Both the position numbers and the translations under genes were made by a program. From the NCBI RefSeq assembly GCF_023701745.1, contig NZ_JAJOZB010000001.1, forward strand, positions 1,240,001 through 1,304,000: a DNA stretch of 64,000 nucleotides. The letters run 5' to 3'. This document shows positions 1 through 8,353 of the stretch, one piece after another. This DNA is from Streptomyces sp. RKAG293. GTDB lineage: Bacteria > Actinomycetota > Actinomycetes > Streptomycetales > Streptomycetaceae. Every line of letters begins with the position of its first letter. Within the stretch, counting starts at the first letter, position 1. The notes under the pieces are model-generated. The model saw only the letters and a list, made by a program, of their open reading frames with translations, made no database searches and was not told the DNA's origin.

Positions 1-1
1 C

Positions 2-121
2 GTCTACCACGTCGGCATCTACGCCGGCAGCGGCAAGATCTGGCACGCCCCCAAGACCGGCACCCGGGTCCGGCTGGAGAAGATCTGGACCGGCAGTGTC
101 TGGTACGGCCGGGTCCGCTGA
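2..121 (+). CDS. NlpC/P60-family peptidoglycan hydrolase, C-terminal fragment
   Basis: The window opens inside a gene; only the last 39 codons and the TGA stop are present. The visible residues begin VYHVGIYAGSGKIWHAPKTG and end in WYGRVR. The HVGIY...G...HAP pattern is the second half of the NlpC/P60 papain-like fold, where the His of HVGIY is the catalytic base paired with a Cys that lies upstream of the window. Such enzymes cut peptide stems in the cell wall and are usually secreted. The N-terminal part cannot be judged. The family call is good given the motif; the exact subfamily is open. Confidence 0.75.
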   Translation, partial: VYHVGIYAGSGKIWHAPKTGTRVRLEKIWTGSVWYGRVR

Positions 122-253
122 CGGCGCGCGGGGCCCGGACGCCCCGGACCCGCGCGGCCGTTGCGCGGGGCGGGCCGATATTCCCGGCAAGGACGCCCGC
201 CTGACGGCTATGTTGACCCCGTTTGGGACCAACCCACCGGCCGGGAGCCGTAT

Positions 254-682
254 ATGACCTATCTCAACCCCGTCCACCACATCACCTTCGACGCCGCCGA
301 TCCGTACCGCCTCGCCGTGTTCTGGGCCGAGCTGACCGGCTACGCGCTGGAGGACTCCGACCCGGGCGACGCCGAGGTGCTCATCGATCCGGGCCAACCG
401 GGCGTCCCCGGACTGCTGTTCATCCGGGTGCCCGAGGGCAAGTCGGCCAAGAACCGGGTGCACCTGGACATCCAGCCGCCCACCGGTACCCGCGACGAGA
501 CGGTCGAACGGCTGGCGGGGCTGGGCGCAACCGTGGTCAGTGACCAGCGGAGGCCGGACGGAACGGGATGGGTGTACATGGCCGACCCGGAGGGCAACGA
601 GTTCTGCGTCGAGCGCAGCGCCCCCGAACGCGCCCGGGCGGCGGCCGAGGCGACGCAGGCGGCTGAAGCAGCGCAGGCATGA
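254..682 (+). CDS. VOC-family (glyoxalase/bleomycin-resistance fold) protein
   Basis: A 142-aa single-domain protein. It has the usual vicinal-oxygen-chelate layout: an N-terminal HHITFDAADPYRLAVFW segment and a C-terminal MADPEGNEFCVE segment, which in this family carries metal-ligand positions. The Streptomyces subfamily with DPYRLAVFWAEL is widespread and uncharacterised; substrates range from antibiotics to small metabolites. I chose the ATG at 254 because GGGAG precedes it and the VOC fold starts right there; an upstream in-frame start at 161 adds low-quality sequence. The stop overlaps the next start by ATGA, so the two genes are probably co-translated. The function is unknown beyond the fold. 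Confidence 0.8.
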   Translation: MTYLNPVHHITFDAADPYRLAVFWAELTGYALEDSDPGDAEVLIDPGQPGVPGLLFIRVPEGKSAKNRVHLDIQPPTGTRDETVERLAGLGATVVSDQRRPDGTGWVYMADPEGNEFCVERSAPERARAAAEATQAAEAAQA

Positions 683-1311
683 GTCTGCCGCGGATCCTGG
701 CCGACGTGGAACAGGGCGTCCTGCCCTCCCCGGACGGCGGGGTGACCATGGTGCCGCAGCCTTCGGAGCGGGACGCCGGGGTCTTCTCCTTCGCCGCGCA
801 CGCCGTCCTGTTCACCGATACCGACCACGACTGGATGCGCGGCCTGCTGGCCCCCGGCGATCTCGCCGCACCGCTCAGCCCCGCGTTCCTGGACGCCCTG
901 GGCCGGCGCGTCGGCCGGCGGGTGGAGAACATCGACATGATGCTGCTCGCCCGGCCGCTGCCGGGGCCGCCGGATCTGCGACTGGAGCCGGCCACCGACC
1001 GCGCCCATCCGCGGATCGCCCGCGCGCTGCGGCGCCGTGACGATGTACGGGCCTGGACGACACCTGGCGGCACCGTACTGATCGGCCGGGGCGTCGGCGG
1101 CCGCTGGGAAGCGGCCCTGGAGGTCGACCCCGGCGCGCGCGGAACGGGTCTGGGCCGCCGCCTCGCCCGCGCCGCCCGCCACCTGGTGCCCGACGGCCGT
1201 CCGCTGTGGGCCCAGATCGCCCCGGGCAACGCCGCCAGCGTGCGCGCCTTCCTGGCCGCCGGATACGTCCCGGTGGGTGCGGAGGCGCTCCTGGTCGCGG
1301 CCCAGGGCTGA
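679..1311 (+). CDS. GNAT-family N-acetyltransferase
   Basis: A 210-aa protein whose C-terminal half is a GNAT domain. The acetyl-CoA pyrophosphate loop reads ARGTGLGRR near residues 153-161, followed by the helix and the conserved NAASVRAFLAAGY strand-helix that closes the fold. The N-terminal 100 residues have no motif I recognise and may recruit the substrate. The ATG lies inside the ATGA overlap with the upstream VOC gene, so the pair forms an operon. GNAT proteins move an acetyl group from acetyl-CoA to an amine; the acceptor cannot be inferred here. Confidence 0.8.
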   Translation: MSLPRILADVEQGVLPSPDGGVTMVPQPSERDAGVFSFAAHAVLFTDTDHDWMRGLLAPGDLAAPLSPAFLDALGRRVGRRVENIDMMLLARPLPGPPDLRLEPATDRAHPRIARALRRRDDVRAWTTPGGTVLIGRGVGGRWEAALEVDPGARGTGLGRRLARAARHLVPDGRPLWAQIAPGNAASVRAFLAAGYVPVGAEALLVAAQG

Positions 1312-1381
1312 CGTCCCGGTCCGGTCTCCCGGGCCCCGATCACGGCACACCGGTCACGGCGCACCGGCCGCGTCGCACCGC

Positions 1382-1810
1382 TCACTGCACCGGAACCGCC
1401 CAGGGGAGCATGATCCAGACGGTCTTGCCGCCGTCCGGCGTGGGGGTGACCGAGAGCCGGCCGCCGGATTCCGCGGTGAGGTGGCGGATGATGACCATGC
1501 CGCGCCCGTTGTCCTGCTGGACGGCGGCCGGCAGCCGCTGCGGCCAGCGCGGATGGCTGTCGGTGACCCCGATCCGCAGGTGCTCGGACCGCTCCAGCTG
1601 GACGTCCACGGTGAAGGTGGGTGACTGGCCGAGCGTGTGCAGCACGGCGTTGGTGGCGAGTTCGGAGACGATCAGCCGCACCGCGTCGACGGCGGGCGCG
1701 TTCTCCGGCATCCCCCAGTCCGCCAGCAGCCCGCACACGTACCGGCGAGCCGTGGTGACCGAGGCGGGGTCGCTCGGCAGGGTGACGGATGCTTCCTGGA
1801 GGTCTGCCAT
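1382..1810 (-). CDS. RsbW/SpoIIAB-like ATP-binding (anti-sigma type) protein
   Basis: A 142-aa stand-alone GHKL ATPase domain (HATPase_c_2). The N box is VSELATNAVLHT (about residues 49-59) with the Glu and Asn that bind Mg-ATP, and the lid region is QDNGRGMVII (about 99-108). Streptomyces has dozens of these proteins; some act as anti-sigma or anti-anti-sigma kinases and most are uncharacterised. It is transcribed divergently from an XRE regulator followed by a DUF397 protein, a recurring association in this genus. The 242-bp gap between them carries an AT-rich dyad that may control both directions. Partner and target are unknown. Confidence 0.85.
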   Translation of the reverse strand: MADLQEASVTLPSDPASVTTARRYVCGLLADWGMPENAPAVDAVRLIVSELATNAVLHTLGQSPTFTVDVQLERSEHLRIGVTDSHPRWPQRLPAAVQQDNGRGMVIIRHLTAESGGRLSVTPTPDGGKTVWIMLPWAVPVQ

Positions 1811-1933
1811 GGCGACGCTGTCCCTTTCCCGCCGTGCCCCGAGACTCCGTCGTGCGGTCTGCCCGCAGGGAGCCGCGGACGGCTACTTCGCGCCAGAGTG
1901 CCACCTATGGTGCCGCTAATGCGGCCGATCCAC

Positions 1934-1957
1934 AGCGATATGCATATATCTGTCGCT
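1934..1957. promoter_or_regulatory. AT-rich dyad between the divergent ATPase and XRE genes
   Basis: The arms AGCGA (1934-1938) and TCGCT (1953-1957) flank an AT-rich centre holding the palindrome ATATGCATAT. Such AT density is striking in this GC background. Its place between divergent genes fits a promoter plus an operator for the XRE regulator. This is read from the sequence; binding is inference. Confidence 0.4.
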
Positions 1958-1998
1958 CAAAGCGGTGAACCCTGCTACGCGAGAACGTATTCAGGCGC

Positions 1999-2022
1999 AG
2001 ACTGTCGCACTGGTGACGGTCT
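1999..2022 (+). promoter_or_regulatory. Inverted repeat in the leader of the XRE gene
   Basis: AGACTGTC (1999-2006) and GACGGTCT (2015-2022) match at 7 of 8 positions and lie 31 bp before the XRE start codon, just upstream of a strong GGAGGAG ribosome site. It could be a second operator or an mRNA hairpin. No function is shown. Confidence 0.3.
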
Positions 2023-2052
2023 GAAAAGTCCCTTCAGGAGGAGCGGCGCGCG

Positions 2053-2940
2053 ATGCAACAGATCCCCGCGGTACGACGCCGAAAGCTCGGAGCGGAACTC
2101 CGGCGGCAACGCGATCTGGCCGGGATGACGAGCGGCGAGGCCGCCCGCAGGGCCGGCTGGCACCAGTCGAAGGTGAGCCGTGTCGAGACCGGCCGCAGCA
2201 GCGCGCGGCCGGAGGACGTGGCCTGCCTGCTGGACATCTACGGGGTCCGCGACCGTGAACTGCGCGACCTGCTGGCGACCTTGGCCGGGAAGGGTACCCA
2301 GCGCGGCTGGTGGCACGACTTCCGCGACGTACTGCCCCCGGAGTACCGCGACTTCATCAGTCTGGAAACCGGCGCCTGCCGGGCGCGCACCATGGAGAAC
2401 AGCGTGGTGCCCGGCCTGTTGCAGACCCCGGCGTACGCCCGCGCGCTCACCCGGTCGGTCCTCCCGCGGCTCGGGGCACGGGAGGTCGACGCCCTGGTCG
2501 AGGTGCGGACGGCCCGGCAGGCCGTGCTGGAGCAGGATTCCCCGCTGGAGCTGCACGCTCTGCTCGACGAGGCGGTGCTGCGGCGCAAGGTCGGTGGAGA
2601 ACAGGTCATGGGGGCGCAGTTGCGGCACCTCGCGGAAGCCGCCAGGATGCCGCGGATACGGCTGCAGGTTCTGCCCTTCGCCGCGGGCGGCCACATAGGT
2701 GTTACGGGATCTTTCGTAATCTTCTCATTCCCGCTCATCGCCGATCTGGACGTTGTTGTTATCGACCATTTGACGAGTAGTCTCTATGTGGATCGACAAG
2801 AGGATCTCAGGGCGTACAGCGCCGCGTTCGACCGATTGCGCTCCCACGCCCTGTCGTACGACGACTCATTGGCGTTCATTTCCGGGATCGGCTCCGGGAG
2901 CGACTCCTGGATCGGCTCCGGGAACAGCAAAGGCGCGTAA
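2053..2940 (+). CDS. XRE-family transcriptional regulator with DUF5753-type C-terminal domain
   Basis: A 295-aa protein. Residues about 8-70 form a helix-turn-helix of the XRE type (LGAELRRQRDLAGMTSGEAA ... WHQSKVSRVETG). Residues about 95-275 match the DUF5753 domain (YRDFISLETGA..., VVPGLLQTPAYARAL, LHALLDEAVLRR). This architecture is common in Streptomyces beside DUF397 proteins, as here: the next gene begins 11 bp downstream. Known members affect sporulation and antibiotic production. The tail contains a short Gly/Ser repeat from a 15-bp DNA repeat (2885-2899 and 2909-2923). GGAGGAG before the ATG supports the start. Confidence 0.88.
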   Translation: MQQIPAVRRRKLGAELRRQRDLAGMTSGEAARRAGWHQSKVSRVETGRSSARPEDVACLLDIYGVRDRELRDLLATLAGKGTQRGWWHDFRDVLPPEYRDFISLETGACRARTMENSVVPGLLQTPAYARALTRSVLPRLGAREVDALVEVRTARQAVLEQDSPLELHALLDEAVLRRKVGGEQVMGAQLRHLAEAARMPRIRLQVLPFAAGGHIGVTGSFVIFSFPLIADLDVVVIDHLTSSLYVDRQEDLRAYSAAFDRLRSHALSYDDSLAFISGIGSGSDSWIGSGNSKGA

Positions 2941-2951
2941 GGAGGCACCAT

Positions 2952-3188
2952 ATGCCGGTACTGCCTCGGTACGTTTCCTCCAGCACAACGCTTTGTGCGG
3001 CGCGGTGGCAGCGCAGCAGCTACAGCACCGCGGCCAACAATTGCGTCGAAACGGCCCGGTTGTCCGCAGGACCGCTGGCCGTACGCGACTCCAAGAACCC
3101 TCAGGGACCGGCGCTGCTGTTCGCGCCGGCCGCCTGGGACGACTTCGTACGGGCGCTACGCGCCGGTGAGTTCGCCGGACCGGGCTGA
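2952..3188 (+). CDS. DUF397 domain protein
   Basis: A 78-aa protein with the DUF397 signature WQRSSYSTAANNCVETA near residues 19-35 and the closing [16 protein letters not shown]397 proteins are small partners of XRE/DUF5753 regulators in actinomycetes; some bind the regulator, but the biochemical role is unsettled. The ribosome site AAGGAGG overlaps the stop of the XRE gene, so the two are co-translated. Its last 33 bases overlap the 3' end of bioF on the other strand, a convergent overlap that leaves no room for a terminator between them. Confidence 0.88.
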   Translation: MPVLPRYVSSSTTLCAARWQRSSYSTAANNCVETARLSAGPLAVRDSKNPQGPALLFAPAAWDDFVRALRAGEFAGPG

Positions 3189-4328
3189 ATCCCGCGGCGC
3201 GGTGCGCACGATCACCTCGACCGCCTCGGCGATCTGCTGATCCGTCAGGTCGCCGCGGGCGGTCAGCCGCAGCCGCGAGATGCCGTCGGGCACCGACGGC
3301 GGGCGGAAGCACCCCACCGCCAGGCCGGCGGTCCTGCAGTCCGCCGCCCACTGCAGCGCCTCCCCGGCCGACGGAGCACGCACCGCGACGACACAGGCGT
3401 CCGGCCGGGCCGACCGCAGCCCCGCCGCGGTCAGCCGGTCGTACAGCTGCAGGGCCACCGCGCGGGCCCGCTCCGCACGCTCCGGCTCATCACGCAGCAG
3501 CCGCAGCGCGCCGAGGGCGGCGCCCGCCGCGGCGGGCGCGAGCCCGGTGTCGAAGATGAAGGTGCGGGCGGCGTTCACCAGGTGCTCGATCACCCGGGCC
3601 GGCCCGAGCACCACGCCGCCCTGGCTGCCCAGCGATTTCGAGAGCGTGGCGGTGACGACCACATCGGGCGCGCCGGCCAGCCCCGCGGCCCAGGCCGCGC
3701 CCCGCCCGCCCTCGCCCAGGACGCCCAGTCCGTGGGCGTCGTCGACGAGCAGCGCGGCGCCGTGCTCGCGGCAGGCGGCGGCCAGTCCGGCGAGCGGGGC
3801 CGCGTCGCCGTCGACGGAGAAGACCGAGTCGGAGACGACGACGGCGGGCCCGTCGTGCGCGTCCAGCGCCTTGCGCACCGCTTCCGTGTCGCGGTGCGCG
3901 ACGACCTCGGTGTCCGCGCGCGACAGCCGGCAGCCGTCGATGAGCGAGGCGTGGTTGGAGGTGTCGGAGACGATGAGCGTGCCGGGCCCGGTCAGCGCGG
4001 TGACGGCGGCCAGGTTCGCGGCGTAGCCCGAGGCGAAGACCAGGGCGGCCTCGAACCCGCAGAAGGCGGCGAGCTCCGCCTCCAGTTCGGTGTGCAGCTC
4101 GGTGGTACCGGTGACCAGCCGGGAGCCGGTGGAGCCCGCGCCCCACAGCAGACAGGCGTCGGCCCCGGCCCGGGTCACCCGGGGGTGCCGGGCCAGCCCG
4201 AGGTAGTCGTTGCCCGCCAGGTCCAGCAGCGCCGACTCCGCCTGCCGCGGTCGCAGGGTGCGGACGAGACCGGCCTCGCGGCGCCGCTCGGCGTGGGCGT
4301 CGATCCAGTCGAACGGGTCGCGGCTCAT
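3156..4328 (-). CDS. bioF: 8-amino-7-oxononanoate synthase (BioF)
   Basis: A 390-aa PLP enzyme of the alpha-oxoamine synthase family. It condenses pimeloyl-thioester with L-alanine to give 8-amino-7-oxononanoate, the first ring-forming step of biotin synthesis. Visible landmarks are [15 protein letters not shown] near 36-50, [12 protein letters not shown] near 121-132, the PLP-ring Asp-His of [10 protein letters not shown] near 193-202, and the PLP lysine in [13 protein letters not shown] (Lys231). I chose the ATG at 4328 (MSRDPFDW...) because the length then matches the family; an upstream frame adds Pro-rich junk. The gene is divergent from bioB, sharing a 203-bp control region. Confidence 0.93.
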   Translation of the reverse strand: MSRDPFDWIDAHAERRREAGLVRTLRPRQAESALLDLAGNDYLGLARHPRVTRAGADACLLWGAGSTGSRLVTGTTELHTELEAELAAFCGFEAALVFASGYAANLAAVTALTGPGTLIVSDTSNHASLIDGCRLSRADTEVVAHRDTEAVRKALDAHDGPAVVVSDSVFSVDGDAAPLAGLAAACREHGAALLVDDAHGLGVLGEGGRGAAWAAGLAGAPDVVVTATLSKSLGSQGGVVLGPARVIEHLVNAARTFIFDTGLAPAAAGAALGALRLLRDEPERAERARAVALQLYDRLTAAGLRSARPDACVVAVRAPSAGEALQWAADCRTAGLAVGCFRPPSVPDGISRLRLTARGDLTDQQIAEAVEVIVRTAPRDSARSGELTGA

Positions 4329-4441
4329 CGGGGTCCCTGGGGTCGGCGGGGCAGGCTCGGGCGGGTCCGCCAGGGGGGTCCGGCGGGGCGGTGCGGAGGT
4401 GCGGGTGGGCCTGGCAGCAACGTACTGGTCGGGCCGCCCGG

Positions 4442-4468
4442 ACAGGGTGTGGCGATACACACACCTGT
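4442..4468. promoter_or_regulatory. Candidate operator between bioF and bioB
   Basis: An imperfect inverted repeat: ACAGG-GTGTG (4442-4451), a 6-nt spacer, then CACAC-A-CCTGT (4458-4468) with one extra base in the right arm. It sits in the middle of the divergent bioF/bioB intergenic region, where a biotin repressor (BioQ- or BirA-type) would be expected. It does not match a biotin operator that I can recall, so the assignment is positional. Confidence 0.35.
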
Positions 4469-4531
4469 AGCCACCCCTGTTGTGCGGTCCATCATTGGCT
4501 CTCGGCCCCTCGGTGGGCCAGGATCGCCCCT

Positions 4532-5800
4532 ATGGATCTGCTGAACACGCTGGTGGACAAGGGGCTGCGCCGAGAGCTGCCCACCCGGGATGAGGCGCTT
4601 GCCGTACTGGCGACCTCCGACGATGACCTGCTCGATGTGGTGACCGCGGCCGGCAAGGTGCGGCGCCAGTGGTTCGGGCGCCGTGTGAAGCTCAACTACC
4701 TGGTCAACCTCAAGTCCGGGCTGTGCCCGGAGGACTGCTCGTACTGCTCGCAGCGGCTCGGCTCCACGGCCGGGATCCTGAAGTACACCTGGCTCAAGCC
4801 GGACGAGGCGGCGGCCGCCGCGACGGCCGGTGTCGCGGGCGGGGCCAAGCGGGTGTGCCTGGTCGCCAGCGGGCGCGGTCCCACGGACCGCGATGTGGAC
4901 CGGGTCTCCCGGACCATCGAGGCGATCAAGGAGCAGAACGAGGGCATCGAGGTCTGTGCGTGCCTGGGCCTGCTCTCCGCCGGGCAGGCGGACCGGCTGC
5001 GCGATGCCGGCGCGGACGCGTACAACCACAACCTGAACACCTCCGAGGCGACGTACGAGGGCATCACCACCACGCACACGTACGCCGACCGGGTGGACAC
5101 CGTGCAGCAGGCGCAGGCCGCCGGGCTGTCCGCGTGCTCCGGTCTGATCGCGGGCATGGGCGAGACCGACGCCGACCTCGTGGACGTGGTCTTCGCGCTG
5201 CGCGAGCTGGACCCGGACTCGGTGCCGGTCAACTTCCTCATCCCGTTCGAGGGCACCCCGCTGGCCGAGGAGTGGAACCTCACCCCGCAGCGCGCCCTGC
5301 GGATCCTGGCGATGGTGCGGTTCGTCTGCCCCGACGTGGAGGTCCGGCTCGCCGGCGGCCGCGAGGTGCACCTGCGCACCCTGCAGCCGCTCGCGCTGCA
5401 CCTGGTGAACTCGATCTTCCTGGGCGACTATCTGACCAGCGAGGGCCAGGCCGGCCAGGCCGACCTCGACATGATCGCCGACGCCGGCTTCGAGGTGGAG
5501 GGTGCGGGTACGGTCACCCTCCCGCAGCACCGCGCGGACGTGGCGCACGCCGGCGGCGGCTGCGGCTCGCACGAAGCGGGTGGCGGCTGTGGCTCCCAGA
5601 GCGAGGACGCGGGCTGCGGTTCGCACGCCGACGGCGGGGGCTGCGGTCCCTGTGGCGGCGCTGCGCAGAGCGCGCCCGAGCCGGTGGCGGAGCCCGCGGG
5701 CGCACCGGCCCAGGAGCCCGTCCCGGCGGGTGCCGCCCGCACCGGGCTGGTCGCCGTCCGCCGGCGGGGCGCGGGAACGGACCTGCCGCCCAATGCCTGA
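4532..5800 (+). CDS. bioB: Biotin synthase (BioB) with Cys-rich C-terminal extension
   Basis: A 422-aa radical-SAM enzyme that inserts sulfur into dethiobiotin. The [4Fe-4S] motif is CPEDCSYC (Cys65, 69, 72). The auxiliary [2Fe-2S] ligands known from E. coli have counterparts in [16 protein letters not shown] and [10 protein letters not shown], and the conserved Arg appears in [12 protein letters not shown]. The core ends near residue 335. A Gly-, Cys- and His-rich tail of about 85 residues follows with five cysteines in GGGCGSH-like repeats (about 339-375), then an Ala/Pro-rich end. E. coli BioB is 346 aa, so this tail is an addition. The ATG at 4532 starts [12 protein letters not shown]; the ORF extends further upstream without coding character. 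It overlaps bioA by 8 bp. Confidence 0.94.
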   Translation: MDLLNTLVDKGLRRELPTRDEALAVLATSDDDLLDVVTAAGKVRRQWFGRRVKLNYLVNLKSGLCPEDCSYCSQRLGSTAGILKYTWLKPDEAAAAATAGVAGGAKRVCLVASGRGPTDRDVDRVSRTIEAIKEQNEGIEVCACLGLLSAGQADRLRDAGADAYNHNLNTSEATYEGITTTHTYADRVDTVQQAQAAGLSACSGLIAGMGETDADLVDVVFALRELDPDSVPVNFLIPFEGTPLAEEWNLTPQRALRILAMVRFVCPDVEVRLAGGREVHLRTLQPLALHLVNSIFLGDYLTSEGQAGQADLDMIADAGFEVEGAGTVTLPQHRADVAHAGGGCGSHEAGGGCGSQSEDAGCGSHADGGGCGPCGGAAQSAPEPVAEPAGAPAQEPVPAGAARTGLVAVRRRGAGTDLPPNA

Positions 5801-7124
5801 GCCCCTCACCGCGCCGCCGGCCCCGGAGGCGCTGACTCCCGACGCGCTGCTGGCGCTGGACCGGGAGCACGTCTGGCATCCGTACGGGCCGATGCCCGGC
5901 CGTCAGGAGCCGCTGATCGTCGCATCGGCGTCCGGGGTCCGGCTGCGGCTGGCCGCCCCGGCGGAGGGCAGGACCGAGCTGATCGACGGCATGGCGTCCT
6001 GGTGGTCGGCGATCCACGGCTACAACCACCCGGTCCTCAACGAGGCGGCGCGCGGCCAGCTCGGCCGGGTCAGCCATGTGATGTTCGGCGGGCTCACCCA
6101 TGAGCCCGCCGTCCGGCTCGCGGCGCGTTTGGTGGAGATCACCCCGGAGCCGCTGCGCCATGTCTTCCTCGCCGACTCCGGCTCGGTGTCGGTCGAGGTC
6201 GCGATCAAGATGTGCCTGCAGTACTGGCGTTCGCTTGGCCGGCCGGCCAAGCAGCGGCTGCTCACCTGGCGCGGCGGTTACCACGGGGACACCTGGCAGC
6301 CGATGTCGGTGTGCGACCCCGAAGGCGGGATGCACGAACTGTGGTCGGGGGCGCTCCCCCGGCAGGTCTTCGCCGACGCGCCGCCGTCCGGTTTCGACGC
6401 CGGGCCCGACCCGCGCTACGTGGCCCATCTGCGCGAGCTGATCGGCCGTCACGCCGACGAGCTGGCGGCGGTCATCGTCGAGCCGGTGGTGCAGGGCGCC
6501 GGCGGGATGCGGTTCCACTCGCCCGCCTATCTGCGGGTGCTGCGCGAGGCGTGCGACGAGCACGACGTGCTGCTGGTCTTCGACGAGATCGCCACCGGCT
6601 TCGGCCGCACCGGCGCCCTCTTCGCGGCGGAGCACGCCGGTGTCTCCCCCGACGTGATGTGTCTGGGCAAGGCGCTGACCGGCGGTTATCTGACGATGGC
6701 GGCGACGTTGTGCACCACCCGGGTCGCCGACGGCATCTCGCGCGGCGAGGTCCCGGTGCTCGCGCACGGCCCGACGTTCATGGGCAACCCGCTCGCGGCG
6801 GCCGTCGCCTGTGCCTCGATCGACCTGCTGCTGTCGCAGGACTGGGCGGGCGAGGTCAAACGCATCGAAGCCGGACTGCTCGACGGACTGGCGCCCGCCG
6901 CCGCACTGCCGGGCGTACGGGACGTGCGCGTGCTCGGGGCGATCGGTGTCGTCCAGCTCGACCACCAGGTCGACATGGCCGCGGCCACCCGGGCCGCGGT
7001 GGGGGCGGGTGTGTGGCTGCGCCCGTTCCGTGATCTGGTGTACATCATGCCGCCCTACGTCACCGGGGACGAGGACGTGGCGCGGATCTGTGCGGCGGTC
7101 CTGGCGGCCGCGCGCGCGGGCTGA
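5793..7124 (+). CDS. bioA: Adenosylmethionine-8-amino-7-oxononanoate aminotransferase (BioA)
   Basis: A 443-aa class III PLP aminotransferase that makes 7,8-diaminopelargonate using S-adenosylmethionine as amino donor. Diagnostic stretches are HVWHPYGPM near the N-terminus, [39 protein letters not shown], the Asp of [15 protein letters not shown] that contacts PLP nitrogen, and the PLP lysine in [21 protein letters not shown] and WHPYGP separate BioA from other class III enzymes. The ATG at 5793 lies inside the end of bioB, giving tight coupling. The stop codon sits in the first copy of a short tandem repeat that runs into the bioD leader. Confidence 0.94.
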   Translation: MPEPLTAPPAPEALTPDALLALDREHVWHPYGPMPGRQEPLIVASASGVRLRLAAPAEGRTELIDGMASWWSAIHGYNHPVLNEAARGQLGRVSHVMFGGLTHEPAVRLAARLVEITPEPLRHVFLADSGSVSVEVAIKMCLQYWRSLGRPAKQRLLTWRGGYHGDTWQPMSVCDPEGGMHELWSGALPRQVFADAPPSGFDAGPDPRYVAHLRELIGRHADELAAVIVEPVVQGAGGMRFHSPAYLRVLREACDEHDVLLVFDEIATGFGRTGALFAAEHAGVSPDVMCLGKALTGGYLTMAATLCTTRVADGISRGEVPVLAHGPTFMGNPLAAAVACASIDLLLSQDWAGEVKRIEAGLLDGLAPAAALPGVRDVRVLGAIGVVQLDHQVDMAAATRAAVGAGVWLRPFRDLVYIMPPYVTGDEDVARICAAVLAAARAG

Positions 7125-7156
7125 CAACCGGGGCTGACAACCTCGGGCTGACAACC
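7118..7156 (+). repeat. Three-copy 12-bp repeat spanning the bioA stop codon
   Basis: GGGCTGACAACC occurs at 7118-7129, 7131-7142 and 7145-7156. The first copy contains the bioA TGA; the others add TGA codons downstream. This looks like recent slippage duplication in the bioA-bioD gap. No function is evident. Confidence 0.8.
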
Positions 7157-7219
7157 GGGGGCGGACGGCGCGGGAGGGTCGGCGCACCGTCCGCATCGAC
7201 ACGAGGAGGAAGCGGTCAC

Positions 7220-7939
7220 ATGGCGGTACTGGCGGTCACGGGGACGGGCACGGAGATCGGGAAGACCGTGGTGACCGCGGCGGTCGCCGCGGCGGCACTG
7301 GCGCAGGGGCTGAGCGTCGCCGTTCTCAAACCCGCCCAGACGGGCCTCGCGGAGGGTGAGCCGGGTGACGCGGCCGAGGTCGCGCGGCTGGCCGGCGGGG
7401 TCACCGCGGTCGAACTCGCCCGCTACCCCGAGCCGTTGGCGCCCGCGACCGCGGCCCGGCGGGCGGGACTGCACCCGGTGCGTCCGACCGAGATCGCCGA
7501 GGCGGCCGCGAAGCTGTCGGCCGTGCACGACGTGGTGCTGATCGAGGGTGCGGGCGGACTGCTGGTGCGCTTCGACGACGGCGGCTCGACGCTGGCCGAT
7601 GTGGCGAAGCTGCTCGGCGCCGCCGTACTCGTGGTGGTGCCCGCCGGTCTCGGCACGCTCAACACGGCCGCGCTGACGACGGAGGCGCTGGCCGCGCGGG
7701 ACCTGCGGTGCGCCGGACTCATCGTCGGCAGCTGGCCGGCAGAACCGGACCTGGCGGCCCGCTGCAACCTGGTCGACCTCCCGGAGTCGGCGGGTGTACC
7801 GCTGCTCGGTGTGCTCCCGGCCGGTGCGAGCACTCTCACGCCCGAGGAGTTCCGCGCCGCCGCGCCGGGCTGGCTGGCTCCGCAGCTCGGTGGTGTGTGG
7901 GACGCGGAGGAGTTCACCCGGACCGAGGGACTCGGCTAG
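7220..7939 (+). CDS. bioD: ATP-dependent dethiobiotin synthetase (BioD)
   Basis: A 239-aa P-loop enzyme that closes the ureido ring of dethiobiotin from diaminopelargonate, CO2 and ATP. The N-terminal MAVLAVTGTGTEIGKTVV carries the BioD-type P loop (GTGTEIGKT, residues 8-16). LKPAQTG and VLIEGAGGLLVR are further family motifs; the Glu-Gly-Ala-Gly-Gly loop lies at the active site. GAGGAGG precedes the ATG with good spacing. It is the last gene of bioB-bioA-bioD. No bioC or bioH equivalent is in the window, so the pimelate source is encoded elsewhere. Confidence 0.93.
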   Translation: MAVLAVTGTGTEIGKTVVTAAVAAAALAQGLSVAVLKPAQTGLAEGEPGDAAEVARLAGGVTAVELARYPEPLAPATAARRAGLHPVRPTEIAEAAAKLSAVHDVVLIEGAGGLLVRFDDGGSTLADVAKLLGAAVLVVVPAGLGTLNTAALTTEALAARDLRCAGLIVGSWPAEPDLAARCNLVDLPESAGVPLLGVLPAGASTLTPEEFRAAAPGWLAPQLGGVWDAEEFTRTEGLG

Positions 7940-7953
7940 CGACGGTGCTCCGG

Positions 7954-7981
7954 CCGGACGGGTGCGGGGACCGCCGTCCGG
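7954..7981. terminator. Bidirectional terminator between bioD and the toxin gene
   Basis: CCGGACGG (7954-7961) pairs perfectly with CCGTCCGG (7974-7981) across a 12-nt loop, in the 42-bp gap between two convergent genes. The position and stem support termination; no clear U tract follows. Confidence 0.55.
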
Positions 7982-8353
7982 CTATCCGCCCCAGCCGCGC
8001 AGCTCGTCCGCGATCCGGCCGACGCCGGCGGAGCCGTCCTTGACCAGCCGGGCCAGATCACGGACCTGCTCCGGCGAAGTGGTGACCTTGAGTCCGCTGG
8101 CGACGAGGTAGGCGTACGCGACCGCCGAGGCGAACATCGCGTTGGACCGCTCCAGGGCGGGAACGTGCACGAGTATCTGCAGCAGCGCGGCGGCGCGGTC
8201 GTGCGGGTCGGGGTAGACGGGGGTGCCGAAGATCTCCGCCTGGTGCCGGCTCACCGCCGCGAGCAGCGCGCCCCAGTCGGTGACCTGTGGGTCGCCAGGG
8301 GTGTTGTGCTCGGCGACCATGAGCAGCCAGGCCAGGTCGATACGCAGGCTCAA
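7982..8353 (-). CDS. Fic/Doc-like toxin component with degenerate active motif
   Basis: A 123-aa protein matching a Streptomyces family annotated as the toxin of a Fic-type toxin-antitoxin pair. It has the Doc-like helical layout and ends in a helix (SPEQVRDLARLVKDG). Where Fic/Doc proteins carry HxFx(D/E)GN(G/K)R, this one reads HVPALERSNAMF. The His and an Asn are kept, but the acidic residue, Gly and Arg pattern is lost, so classic AMPylation or phosphotransfer is doubtful. It starts at a TTG that overlaps the antitoxin stop (TTGA), which fixes the start. It could be an inactivated toxin, a divergent enzyme or a binding protein. Confidence 0.72.
   Translation of the reverse strand: MSLRIDLAWLLMVAEHNTPGDPQVTDWGALLAAVSRHQAEIFGTPVYPDPHDRAAALLQILVHVPALERSNAMFASAVAYAYLVASGLKVTTSPEQVRDLARLVKDGSAGVGRIADELRGWGG

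Noticed and set aside
3156..7939. A secondary-metabolite cluster reading for the PLP-enzyme block
   Set aside because: All four enzymes are the standard biotin pathway set with diagnostic motifs; no polyketide, peptide or terpene synthase is present.
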